A stretch of 34,273 nucleotides of DNA from Prevotellaceae bacterium (GTDB lineage: Bacteria; Bacteroidota; Bacteroidia; Bacteroidales; Bacteroidaceae): contig JAISGR010000027.1 of the NCBI GenBank assembly GCA_031262995.1, positions 1 through 34,273 of the forward strand, given 5' to 3'. This document shows positions 24,539 through 32,502 of this stretch, piece after piece; positions within the stretch are counted from its first letter, which is position 1, and each line of letters opens with the position of its first letter. The position numbers were made by a program, and so were the translations under genes. The notes below the pieces were generated by a model. It ran no database searches, was not told where the DNA came from, and worked only from the letters and a program-made list of their open reading frames with translations.

Positions 24539-24703
24539 ATGAAGAAGGAAACCACGACCAAAAACTTTGTGTTGCGCATCGATTCCGACATGATGGAAGC
24601 GATAGAGCAATGGGCTGCCGACGAGTTCCGCAGCACCAACGGGCAACTTCAGTGGATCATCACCGAAGCGCTACGCAAAAGCGGACGATTGAAGAAGAAG
24701 TAG
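24539..24703 (+). CDS. Arc-like ribbon-helix-helix DNA-binding protein
   Basis: This 54-aa protein fits the Arc/MetJ ribbon-helix-helix fold: a short strand (NFVLRIDSDM) followed by two helices (EAIEQWAADEFRSTNGQLQWIITEALRKSG) and a basic tail. Such proteins dimerise and bind operator DNA. It lies 40 bp after the hydrolase gene on the same strand, with no toxin gene adjacent, so an antitoxin role is not supported. Autoregulation of the SPFH operon is a reasonable guess. I start at the ATG at 24539; an upstream in-frame codon at 24461 lies within the hydrolase gene. Confidence 0.8.
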   Translation: MKKETTTKNFVLRIDSDMMEAIEQWAADEFRSTNGQLQWIITEALRKSGRLKKK

Positions 24704-24776
24704 TAGCGTGAAAGGAAAGCGGTAATTACCTACATGTAAGTAAGCCTGCGCCTGCTCATATACCTGCTTTTGGGGA

Positions 24777-24807
24777 TTGCCGCATCCGCAGGCGTGCCGT
24801 ACCTTTG
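24777..24807 (+). promoter_or_regulatory. Promoter of a candidate small RNA
   Basis: TTG at 24777-24779 and TACCTTTG at 24800-24807 are separated by 20 bp, a full Bacteroidetes -33/-7 match. Downstream there is no ORF on the plus strand before a strong hairpin at 24873-24907. Confidence 0.6.
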
Positions 24808-24813
24808 CAGCAT

Positions 24814-24916
24814 CAGATTTAATGAATTAGTTAGTCATAATTACGTAACCACTGGTACTAAGTAGAAAAGATCCCGCCCCCTGCGATGCGACATCGCGAG
24901 AGGCGGGACTTTCTGT
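24814..24916 (+). ncRNA. Candidate small RNA between the SPFH operon and the barrel operon
   Basis: A full promoter (24777-24807) directs transcription into about 60 nt of A+T-rich, ORF-free sequence (including ATTAGTTAGTCATAATTACG and ACCACTGGTACTAAGTAG). A hairpin with a T-rich tail (24873-24916) then ends it. The predicted product is about 100 nt. The 5' boundary is estimated as seven bases after the -7 element. I cannot match it to a named RNA family; support is purely the promoter-terminator pairing. It could instead be a stray promoter facing the terminator of the opposite operon. Confidence 0.45.
24873..24907. terminator. Bidirectional hairpin terminator
   Basis: An outer stem CCCGCC (24873-24878) with GGCGGG (24902-24907) and an inner stem GCGATG (24883-24888) with CATCGC (24892-24897) around a CGA loop form a strong hairpin. 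On the plus strand it is followed by ACTTTCTGTTTCT, on the minus strand by ATCTTTTCTAC. It can thus end both the barrel operon (minus) and the candidate small RNA (plus). Confidence 0.7.
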
Positions 24917-24996
24917 TTCTTATCGGCACGGTAACCGCCGCTCCTTTCTCAGAAGCAGAAGCGGATGCCTCCCAGCCCGCTGAATCCCTGTGCCGG

Positions 24997-26664
24997 CTAG
25001 CCCGGGCGGTAGGAGTAGTGGCTGTTCAGCAGGTTATTGAAGCGGGCATAGACGGAGAGTGCGTTGGTGATTTGGTAACTGCCGCTCACGTAGAGGTTGC
25101 TCACGGCATTGTAGGCGTTGGCATCATTGCGGCTGATGTGGTGATAGCCGGCAGTGAGCAGCAGTGCGGGAACGGGGCGCACGTCGGCACGGACATTCGC
25201 TTCGAGGAGGGGCTTGAAGGAGAGCAGGTACGACCGGTCGGTTGCCGCTTCTTCTCCGCCGGTCAGCTTCCAGTTGCGGTAAACGGCATCGGCAGTCAGG
25301 GTGAACAGCTCCTTGTAGGCATAGCGCAACTCGCCGCCCGCATAGAGGTTGCGGGTATCGGCTTGTGCAAGCCCTGTCCGAAGGGTATAGCCGGGCAGCT
25401 CCGCCGTGCCGGTGTAATAGCCATCGGAAATGTTTGTGTACTCCTTCTGCAACAGGATGTCCTGATACCATGCCTGCATGCCGAGATAGAGGTTGAACCA
25501 GAGTCCGTCGGTCGGGGTTGCCTTGAAGCCGACGGCAGCATTGATGCGTTCGTAGCTGTAGCCCGGCATTTGGTGTGCGTCGGCAACGGCGGAGAGCGTT
25601 GTGTTGCCGTACAAACTGAGGTGTTCCAACCGCCGGAGGTCGTTGAGCACCCGTCCGCCTTTTGCCTGTGCATAGAGCAGCGCGCCTTTTGCCACGCTGT
25701 AGGTTGCCGTGACATCGGGAGCCGGATTGAATCCCCGTCCTCCGCCCGACGAGAAGTCGGTGTGCAGTCCCAGCCGGATGCGCCACGCCCGGTTCCCGAA
25801 CTGATAGTAAGGCGTCAGGTCGACCACCTGCCGGTTGTCGAGGGAGGTGGTGATCAGCTTGACTTCCGCGTCGACTCCCACGCACTGCTCCGGAGAGAGG
25901 CGCACGGACATGCCGCCGCTGAACAGCCAGTTGTGTTCGTTGATGATGTCGGCATCCTGGCGTTTATACGAGGCAAAAGTGACTCCGGCGTGATAGCTGA
26001 TGCGGGGATTGTCGCCGGTGGAGCGCAGTTCGAGATGCACATCGTTGGAGGTCAACCGGCTGCGTGCCGACTGCGGATATGACAGGTAGTTGAAGTTATG
26101 CAGGTCGTAGTTGCCCCCCAGCGTCAGTGTCAGTTTGGGGAACAGGTGTGTATAGTCGGCATCGGCATGGGTGTGATAGCGGTAGGCGCCCCACGTATCG
26201 CGCTGCATGACTTGCCGGACATCGGCGTCGTCTATCTTCAGGTTGCCGTTCATGCCGTCCAATTGGATACGGGCGGTGAGGCGGTCGTTCTTGCCCGGCG
26301 AGAGCCAGTCCAGGGCAGCTGCGGCATCGAGATTGCCGTTGTTGCCATAACCCAGTCGGACAAATCCCAGCCCGGCACGTTTCCACGCCTCCGGCATCGT
26401 GTAGACAGGCATGATGCCTGCCGGTACGTTGTCGGCGGGTTGTGCCTGTATGTCATATTCCGCCTGCTGCTTGACGGCAGTCGGCGGCAGCACCCGGGGC
26501 ACGGCATTTACCTTGACGGCGTCCGAGATGGTGGGGTTGTACTCCTGCTCCACCACCACCGTGCGGTTGAGGGTCGAGTCCCGGACTTGCGATTGTGCCC
26601 GGGCGCCTGTGGTCGACAAGGTGAGTGTTACACCTATTATTATATGTAGTCGTTTCATAACCAT
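24997..26664 (-). CDS. Outer-membrane beta-barrel protein, cut short by an amber codon
   Basis: As read, 555 aa. The N-terminus is a signal peptide (ending near GARAQ). A segment VVVEQEYNPTISDAVKVNAVPR is typical of a Bacteroidetes outer-membrane barrel family with a TonB-receptor-like body. Many amphipathic strands follow. The frame stops at a TAG (24997-24999) right after SYRPG, but the same frame continues as PAQGFSGLGGIRFCF to a TGA at 24949-24951. That is the expected barrel end with a terminal Phe, the BAM recognition residue. The intact protein would be 571 aa, so a Tyr TAC or TAT to TAG change is likely. The gene is last in the Nudix-TPR-barrel operon, 5 bp after the TPR gene. Cargo unknown. 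Confidence 0.8.
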   Translation of the reverse strand: MVMKRLHIIIGVTLTLSTTGARAQSQVRDSTLNRTVVVEQEYNPTISDAVKVNAVPRVLPPTAVKQQAEYDIQAQPADNVPAGIMPVYTMPEAWKRAGLGFVRLGYGNNGNLDAAAALDWLSPGKNDRLTARIQLDGMNGNLKIDDADVRQVMQRDTWGAYRYHTHADADYTHLFPKLTLTLGGNYDLHNFNYLSYPQSARSRLTSNDVHLELRSTGDNPRISYHAGVTFASYKRQDADIINEHNWLFSGGMSVRLSPEQCVGVDAEVKLITTSLDNRQVVDLTPYYQFGNRAWRIRLGLHTDFSSGGGRGFNPAPDVTATYSVAKGALLYAQAKGGRVLNDLRRLEHLSLYGNTTLSAVADAHQMPGYSYERINAAVGFKATPTDGLWFNLYLGMQAWYQDILLQKEYTNISDGYYTGTAELPGYTLRTGLAQADTRNLYAGGELRYAYKELFTLTADAVYRNWKLTGGEEAATDRSYLLSFKPLLEANVRADVRPVPALLLTAGYHHISRNDANAYNAVSNLYVSGSYQITNALSVYARFNNLLNSHYSYRPG

Positions 26665-26669
26665 TCTGC

Positions 26670-29486
26670 TTAATTGTTCTCTACGGGTTTTACACTTTGA
26701 TGGCTGCCGAGCTTCTCCAACCGTTGTCGAATCATGCCGGCGATATCGTCGTCCGCCTTGTAGTTTTGTTGCAGACTGAGCAGGTATTGGCGGGCATCCA
26801 GCTTTTTGTCCATGGCGACATAGACATCCGACAGCAAGACGAAGCTTCGCGCCAGCCAGTAGGCGTGCGGGGTGCTGCGGTCGATAAAGTCGAGTATCTC
26901 CTTCTCGGCGGCGGCATAGTCACCCTTGTTGTAGAGTTGTTGTGCCACGAGGTATTTGGCTTCGGCGCCGTACAGGGTTCGGGTGTCCCGGGCGAGCACT
27001 TGCAGGTCGGTCATGGCTTGCGGGTCGTCATGCCTATTGAGGCAAGCTTTGGCTCGGCGGTAGCGTGCTTCGTTCACCAGCTCGGGCGACAGTTTGGCAT
27101 CGGCAAGCAGGGCGGTAGCGGCATGGATGGTTTCGTCATCGCGGTGCAGCAGTACGGCACAGCGCAGCACTCCGGTGGCAGCGATGCGTCGTCGTTCGGC
27201 TTGGGAGGTTCGGCTTTGCAGCGTTTGGTAGTCGGTCAGTGCGGTGTCATACTCTTTTCGGTCGAACCGTATCTGTGCCCGTATCATCAGCGCCTCTTCG
27301 GAGAAGGAGCCGTTGGGATAGGCATCCAAGTACCGGGAGAAGCTGTTTTCGGCTTGAGGGATGTCTCCCTTCTGATAGACCTTTTCGGCAGCGAGATAGG
27401 TCAGCGTGTCCTGTTCGCCGGCATTCATCCGGTCGGCGCCCGGCAAGGTGTTGGCAAGCGCCGCATACTCGTCGATGCGATTGGCATCGACATAGATGGA
27501 TTTCAGGTCGCGCAACGCCAGCCGTGCTTCGTCGCTTCCCGGGTAGCGGTTGGCTACTTGCTTGTACGCCTCGATGGCATGGTTGTAGTCTCCGCCCTGA
27601 TAGTAGAGCAGTCCGATTTCGACGGCAGCCTTGCGACTGATGGGGTTTTCGGGGTATTTGTTGAGCAAGTTGCGGAACACGTTGATGGCTTGTGCGTTGT
27701 TGCCGTTTTGCACATACGAGCGTCCCTTCTCGTACTCCGCATTGACCAGGTAGGGCGATTCGGGATAGCGGTTCGACAGCCGGTCAAGCAGCTGCACCTT
27801 ACCGGTATAATCTTTTTGTAAGCCTGCGATGAGCGCCAGCTGGTAGAGCGAGTAGTCGGTGTCGGCGCGGGTATAGTATTGCCGGGCTTCCTCGAAGCGG
27901 CGATAGTTCATGTAGCAGTCGCCGATGCGGTTGCAGGCATCAGCCTGTACGGCGGGGTTCCGACCGTTGTCCGATTGGGCGAACCGCAGGAAAGCAGCTT
28001 GCGCCGCCGGATAATCCTTCTTGTGGAAGTTGATATACCCTAAGTTGTAGAACGCCAGTGTATAGGTATCGCTGTTGCGGTCGGGGGTGAGCGACAAGTA
28101 TTCGTTGAAGTTGCCGGCAGCTTCGGTCATCCGTCCCAACCGATAGTACGATTCACCCCGCCAGTACAGGGCATCGGCTTTGGTTTGCAGGTTGTATTGT
28201 CCCAGCGCCACCGACCGGTCGAAGTAGCTGATTGCCTGTTCGAACTGCGCATTGGTCACTGCCTGCGTGCCGAGCTGGAAGAGTATCTTCTGCTTGGCTT
28301 CCAGGATGGCAGCGCCCGGACGGGCAATGCGGGCAATGGATTGCAGGGCGGCTTCGTAGCTGCGGGTATTCATGTACACTTCGACGAGATAGTCGCTCAC
28401 GCGGTCGGCATAGCGCGATTGCGGGAAGTCGTTCAGGAACTTCTCGAACACCGTCACCGATTCGCCGAACGCCGAATAGGCGGTTTCGTGGATGCAGAGC
28501 GCATAGTTGTAGGCAGCCTGCTCCTTCACGGCAAGGTCGGCATCCGAGGCGGCAGCCTGCTCGAACGCCATGCGTGCCCGTGTCTTGTCCGACAGTTGCA
28601 GGTAAGCCAGACCGATGTGCAGGTAGGCGTTCTGCGTCAGGGCATCGTTGCCGCCCAGCGTGACCTCGCCCAGCGTCTCCACGGCGCGGGTATAGACGTT
28701 ACAGTGGTAATCGGATACGCCCAGCATGTAGAGCGCATCGCGGCGGGGCGCTTCGGTGGTTAGGGTCGAGAGGTACTTCTCCAGCTCGTTCATGGCTTCG
28801 AGGTACTTGCCGTAGTGGTAGTTCACTTCGCCCAGGATGCGTTGCATCCCGCCAGTATATTCGTTCTCCCCGTAGGCAGACAGGTAGTTTTGTGCCACTA
28901 TCTCCGCCTTGTCGTATTGCTTCTTCAGTAAATAGATTTCGGCAATATAATAAGGTACGACGGCTTTATACTTGGGATGGTCTTGCAGCGACAGGAATCC
29001 GCCTATCAGCGCTTCGTCGTAGCATTGCTGTGTGTAGCGGATGTACGACAGGTTGTAGGTGCAGTCGGCTTCGTAGCGGGGACTCATGCTGCGCAGGGTT
29101 TCGAACCAGATGGCGGCTTGCGTGACGTCGCCTGTTTTCAGGTAACAGGTAGCCAGCCGGTAGGTCATGTCGTCGCGCTCTTCGTTGCCCAGGTTGTTCA
29201 GACTGACGGTGTTGAAGAGTGCCAGCGCCTCGTTGTACCTCTCTTCGCCGAAGCGGACAGCTGCCATCAGCGCGCGGATGCGGTTGGCATGGGGTGTGTC
29301 GGGATGGTTGTCAAGGTAGGCTTGCAACCCGTCAAAGCTTCGCGGGTCTTGCTGTTCGTAAGCGCGTATCACCGCGGCATATCCGGCTTCCATGCGGCTG
29401 TCGGCGGCGGGACTGTTTTGCGCCGCCGCGTTGTACAGCGGCAGGCAGCACAAGAGGATGCATGCCATTCGTATCAATCTATTCAT
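26670..29486 (-). CDS. Exported tetratricopeptide-repeat protein
   Basis: This 938-aa protein has a Sec signal peptide (RLIRMACILLCCLPLYNAAAQ). The remainder is almost entirely TPR-like helical hairpins, for example YNEALALFNTVSLNNLGNEE, YLKTGDVTQAAIWFETL, YRLGRMTEAAGNFNEYLSL and YNHAIEAYKQVANRYPGSDE, the last recalling YbgF/BamD-type repeats. It should act as a periplasmic scaffold. The outer-membrane barrel gene follows after 5 bp and a Nudix gene precedes by 7 bp, so the TPR protein and barrel probably form a complex at the outer membrane (inference). TPR architecture is certain; the partner is not. Confidence 0.88.
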   Translation of the reverse strand: MNRLIRMACILLCCLPLYNAAAQNSPAADSRMEAGYAAVIRAYEQQDPRSFDGLQAYLDNHPDTPHANRIRALMAAVRFGEERYNEALALFNTVSLNNLGNEERDDMTYRLATCYLKTGDVTQAAIWFETLRSMSPRYEADCTYNLSYIRYTQQCYDEALIGGFLSLQDHPKYKAVVPYYIAEIYLLKKQYDKAEIVAQNYLSAYGENEYTGGMQRILGEVNYHYGKYLEAMNELEKYLSTLTTEAPRRDALYMLGVSDYHCNVYTRAVETLGEVTLGGNDALTQNAYLHIGLAYLQLSDKTRARMAFEQAAASDADLAVKEQAAYNYALCIHETAYSAFGESVTVFEKFLNDFPQSRYADRVSDYLVEVYMNTRSYEAALQSIARIARPGAAILEAKQKILFQLGTQAVTNAQFEQAISYFDRSVALGQYNLQTKADALYWRGESYYRLGRMTEAAGNFNEYLSLTPDRNSDTYTLAFYNLGYINFHKKDYPAAQAAFLRFAQSDNGRNPAVQADACNRIGDCYMNYRRFEEARQYYTRADTDYSLYQLALIAGLQKDYTGKVQLLDRLSNRYPESPYLVNAEYEKGRSYVQNGNNAQAINVFRNLLNKYPENPISRKAAVEIGLLYYQGGDYNHAIEAYKQVANRYPGSDEARLALRDLKSIYVDANRIDEYAALANTLPGADRMNAGEQDTLTYLAAEKVYQKGDIPQAENSFSRYLDAYPNGSFSEEALMIRAQIRFDRKEYDTALTDYQTLQSRTSQAERRRIAATGVLRCAVLLHRDDETIHAATALLADAKLSPELVNEARYRRAKACLNRHDDPQAMTDLQVLARDTRTLYGAEAKYLVAQQLYNKGDYAAAEKEILDFIDRSTPHAYWLARSFVLLSDVYVAMDKKLDARQYLLSLQQNYKADDDIAGMIRQRLEKLGSHQSVKPVENN

Positions 29487-29493
29487 TGTTGCT

Positions 29494-30063
29494 TCATGAG
29501 GGGTGTTTGGGTGAGGGGGATATATTCAGTGTATTCAACAGCATGCCGATTCCCTTGCGGACAGATGCCAGCCCGAATGCTTCGGGGTTTATCTCGTTCA
29601 GCGGCAGGAAGAAAGTATCGGCAACATCGTCGTGCGCCTGTAGCGAGCGGGTATCGGCGGCAGTGCATCCGAAGAACATGTCGAGGGTATGTACGGTAAA
29701 TCCCGAGTATTCGTAGATATTGGGCAGCGAGAAAAGATATTCGGCGCTGATCAGTTCCAGTCCCGTCTCCTCTTTCACCTCCCGCCGCACCCCCTCTTCG
29801 CCGGTTTCGTACATGTCGATAAACCCGCCGGGGAGGTCGAGCATGCCCTTTGCCGGCTCCTTGGCGCGGCGGCACACCAACAACTCTTGCCGGTCGTTGG
29901 TGATCAGCGCTACGGTAGCTGCCGACGGATTGAAGTAGTACACAAATCCGCAATCGGTACAACGTTTGGATTTCTCGTTGTTAATATTGAAGTGGGAGGA
30001 ACCGCACCGGGGACAGTAACGGAACAGGGTGAGCGGGTGAGACTTACTATCGTTCGAAATCAT
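29494..30063 (-). CDS. Nudix hydrolase with N-terminal zinc ribbon
   Basis: This 189-aa protein has a zinc ribbon at its N-terminus (CPRCGSSHFNINNEKSKRC, then TDCGF; four cysteines) and a Nudix domain with the complete box GGFIDMYETGEEGVRREVKE followed by ETGLEL. The layout resembles NudC-like or ADP-ribose/NADH pyrophosphatases, which cleave nucleoside diphosphates linked to another group; the actual substrate cannot be read from sequence. I start at the ATG at 30063; an upstream frame to 30147 would run through the promoter. It heads the operon with the TPR and barrel genes, although a functional link to them is not obvious. Confidence 0.88.
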   Translation of the reverse strand: MISNDSKSHPLTLFRYCPRCGSSHFNINNEKSKRCTDCGFVYYFNPSAATVALITNDRQELLVCRRAKEPAKGMLDLPGGFIDMYETGEEGVRREVKEETGLELISAEYLFSLPNIYEYSGFTVHTLDMFFGCTAADTRSLQAHDDVADTFFLPLNEINPEAFGLASVRKGIGMLLNTLNISPSPKHPS

Positions 30064-30096
30064 AGGCGGATAGATGTTTCTGTTGAGTTGTCGCGA

Positions 30097-30104
30097 CAAA
30101 AGTA
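30097..30104 (-). promoter_or_regulatory. Candidate -7 element of the Nudix-TPR-barrel operon
   Basis: The minus strand reads TACTTTTG (TAnnTTTG), 33 bp before the Nudix start codon. It is back to back with the plus-strand -7 element at 30126-30133. Confidence 0.5.
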
Positions 30105-30125
30105 GATAAACTATTTTATTCTTCT

Positions 30126-30133
30126 TACCTTTG
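30126..30133 (+). promoter_or_regulatory. gpmI: Candidate -7 element for gpmI
   Basis: TACCTTTG matches TAnnTTTG. The gpmI start is 176 bp downstream, so the message would have a long A+T-rich leader containing the repeats at 30211-30290. The -33 box is unclear. Confidence 0.5.
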
Positions 30134-30210
30134 CGCGCTAAAAACAAAAGATTAGTTGTTTCCGTTTATGAGATACTGCCGAACGAACAAATAATCAAAC
30201 GCCAAATAAC

Positions 30211-30290
30211 AATAGGAAATAAAAAATTATCAAGGTGAAATAAATATTTATTTCCTATTATTATTCATACTTTCAAAGTGAAATAAATAT
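30211..30290 (+). promoter_or_regulatory. A+T-rich palindromes and direct repeat in the gpmI leader
   Basis: AATAGGAAATAAA (30211-30223) and TTTATTTCCTATT (30247-30259) are perfect 13-bp inverted repeats. Overlapping them, GAAATAAATATTTATTTC (30237-30254) is a perfect 18-bp palindrome. In addition TCAAGGTGAAATAAATAT (30230-30247) recurs as TCAAAGTGAAATAAATAT (30273-30290), 17 of 18 identical and 43 bp apart. The block ends 20 bp before gpmI. It could be an operator, a second promoter region or a leader RNA switch; the sequence alone does not decide. Confidence 0.5.
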
Positions 30291-30309
30291 CATTTAAAAT
30301 AGAATAGCA

Positions 30310-31824
30310 ATGAAGAAGAAAGCCCTGTTAATGATTCTTGATGGTTGGGGATTAGGCGACCACAAGAAAGACGATGTGATTTTCAATACTCCCACTCCGT
30401 ATTGGGACAGTCTGATGCAGACCTATCCCCATTCGCAGTTGCAGGCAAGCGGCGAAAACGTGGGATTGCCCGACGGACAGATGGGCAACTCCGAAGTGGG
30501 ACACCTCAATATCGGTGCCGGACGCGTGGTATACCAGGATTTGGTAAAGATTAACCGTGCCTGTGCCGACAACTCTATCAAGAAGAATCCCGAAATAGTC
30601 AGCGCATTCAGTTATGCCCGCGACCACGGCAAGAACATGCACTTCATGGGATTGACTTCGCACGGCGGCGTGCACAGCTCGCTCGACCATCTCTTCAAAC
30701 TGTGCGAGATTGCCAAGGAATACGGACTGACCAACACCTTTATACACTGCTTCATGGACGGTCGCGACACCGACCCCAAGAGCGGCAAGGGATTCATCGA
30801 AGAGGTGGAGGCACACTGCGCCCAAAGCGCAGGCAGAATTGCCTCCATCATCGGGCGATACTATGCCATGGATCGCGACAAACGGTGGGAACGTGTCAAG
30901 ATAGCCTACGACCTGCTGGTGAACGGCGAGGGCAAAAAGGCTACCGACATGGTGCAAGCCATGCAGGAATCCTACGACGAGGGAGTGACCGACGAGTTTA
31001 TCAAACCCATCGTCAACAGCCACTTCGACGGTACCATCAAGGAAGGCGATGTCGTTATCTTCTTCAACTACCGCAACGACCGTGCCAAGGAGCTGACCAT
31101 CGTACTCACCCAGCAGGAGATGCCCGAAGCCGGCATGCACACCATCCCCGGACTGCAATACTACTGCATGACACCTTACGATGCTTCGTTCAATGGGTTG
31201 CACATCCTCTTCGATAAGGAGAACGTCGACAACACATTGGGAGAATACCTCTCATCCAATGGCTTGAAGCAGCTGCACATTGCCGAAACGGAGAAGTATG
31301 CACATGTCACCTTCTTCTTCAACGGCGGACGCGAGGCTCCCTACGAAGGCGAAGACCGCATCCTCGTTCCCTCGCCCAAGGTGGCAACCTATGATCTCAA
31401 GCCGGAGATGAGCGCCTACGAAGTGAAAGACAAGCTGGTGGCTGCCATCCGCGAGAACAAGTACGACTTCATCGTGGTGAACTATGCCAACGGCGACATG
31501 GTGGGACACACCGGCGTGTACGAAGCCATCGAGAAGGCTGTCGTTGCCGTCAATGCCTGCGTGGAAGCGACGGTAGAGGCTGCCAAGGCAACGGGTTACG
31601 AGGTCATCATCATTGCCGACCACGGCAACGCCGACCATGCCCTGAACGACGACGGTACGCCCAACACCGCCCACTCGCTCAATCCCGTGCCCTGCATCTA
31701 CGTCACGGAGAACAAGTCGGCACACGTTGCCAACGGACGTCTGGCTGACGTGGCTCCTACCATCCTCACCATCATGGGGCTGGCGGTTCCCAAAGAGATG
31801 ACGGGCAAAGTGCTGATCAGCTGA
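30310..31824 (+). CDS. gpmI: 2,3-bisphosphoglycerate-independent phosphoglycerate mutase
   Basis: This 504-aa cytoplasmic enzyme interconverts 3- and 2-phosphoglycerate in glycolysis using two metal ions and a phosphoserine. The N-terminal [11 protein letters not shown] carries metal-binding Asp11. The catalytic Ser61 lies in [32 protein letters not shown] and a late metal site in [16 protein letters not shown] complete the active site. Length is standard (about 510 aa). It is followed by a DUF3109 gene after 23 bp, probably in the same transcript, and preceded by a structured A+T-rich leader. Confidence 0.96.
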   Translation: MKKKALLMILDGWGLGDHKKDDVIFNTPTPYWDSLMQTYPHSQLQASGENVGLPDGQMGNSEVGHLNIGAGRVVYQDLVKINRACADNSIKKNPEIVSAFSYARDHGKNMHFMGLTSHGGVHSSLDHLFKLCEIAKEYGLTNTFIHCFMDGRDTDPKSGKGFIEEVEAHCAQSAGRIASIIGRYYAMDRDKRWERVKIAYDLLVNGEGKKATDMVQAMQESYDEGVTDEFIKPIVNSHFDGTIKEGDVVIFFNYRNDRAKELTIVLTQQEMPEAGMHTIPGLQYYCMTPYDASFNGLHILFDKENVDNTLGEYLSSNGLKQLHIAETEKYAHVTFFFNGGREAPYEGEDRILVPSPKVATYDLKPEMSAYEVKDKLVAAIRENKYDFIVVNYANGDMVGHTGVYEAIEKAVVAVNACVEATVEAAKATGYEVIIIADHGNADHALNDDGTPNTAHSLNPVPCIYVTENKSAHVANGRLADVAPTILTIMGLAVPKEMTGKVLIS

Positions 31825-31847
31825 CCGACCGTTTCCGCAGGCTGAAT

Positions 31848-32435
31848 ATGATACAAATAGGTGATGTTGTAGTAAGCTTCGACGTACTGAACAAGAAGTT
31901 TGTCTGCAACCTGAACTGTTGCAAAGGCGCGTGCTGCATCGAAGGCGATGCAGGCGCGCCTGTTGATTTGGAGGAGGTAGCGCTGCTCGAAGAGGTGCTG
32001 CCTGTGATATGGAACGAATTGGTGCCCGAGGCACGCGCCGTCATCGAGCGGCAAGGCGTGGTCTATACCGATATAGAGGGCGAACTGGTCACTTCCATCG
32101 TCGACAACCGGGCGTGTGCCTTTGCCGCGTGGGACGCACACGGCTGCTGCTATTGTACCATCGAGCAGGCATACCGTGCGGGCAAGACCTCTTTCTACAA
32201 ACCTGTCTCCTGCCACCTCTATCCGATACGGGTGAAGAACTTCGGCGCCATCAAAGGGGTGAACTACGACAAGTGGGACATCTGCAAGGCTGCCGTCTTG
32301 CTGGGCGAAGCCACGGATGTGCCGGTCTACAAATTTCTCAAGGAACCCCTGATACGCAAGTTCGGCGAAGCGTGGTACAAAGAGCTTGAAGAAGCAACGG
32401 AAGCGCTGAAGCAACAGCGTCCCGACTTATTTTGA
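31848..32435 (+). CDS. DUF3109 cysteine-rich protein
   Basis: This 195-aa protein matches the DUF3109 family common in Bacteroidetes. It contains several conserved cysteines: CNLNCCKGACC near the N-terminus (residues about 20-30), RACAFAAWDAHGCCYC in the middle, then VSCHLYPIRV and WDICKAA. This pattern suggests binding of zinc or an iron-sulfur cluster, as in the related YkgJ/UPF0153 group. No enzymatic activity is established for the family. It follows gpmI by 23 bp on the same strand. Confidence 0.85.
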   Translation: MIQIGDVVVSFDVLNKKFVCNLNCCKGACCIEGDAGAPVDLEEVALLEEVLPVIWNELVPEARAVIERQGVVYTDIEGELVTSIVDNRACAFAAWDAHGCCYCTIEQAYRAGKTSFYKPVSCHLYPIRVKNFGAIKGVNYDKWDICKAAVLLGEATDVPVYKFLKEPLIRKFGEAWYKELEEATEALKQQRPDLF

Positions 32436-32465
32436 CCGGCTGATTCGACATAACGGTATTATCCG

Positions 32466-32473
32466 TAATTTTG
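32466..32473 (+). promoter_or_regulatory. Candidate -7 element for the SDR gene
   Basis: TAATTTTG fits TAnnTTTG and ends 29 bp before the ATG at 32503. No clear -33 box is seen at the expected distance. Confidence 0.4.
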
Positions 32474-32502
32474 ACGCGATTATCTAATTAAAAACATTGA
32501 GT

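Noticed and set aside
24539-24703. Ribbon-helix-helix protein as an antitoxin
   Set aside because: No toxin-like ORF is adjacent; the next features are a candidate small RNA and the terminator of the opposite operon.
26697-27821. Plus-strand ORF opposite the TPR gene
   Set aside because: Shadow frame of a long TPR protein; composition is repetitive and lacks any domain.
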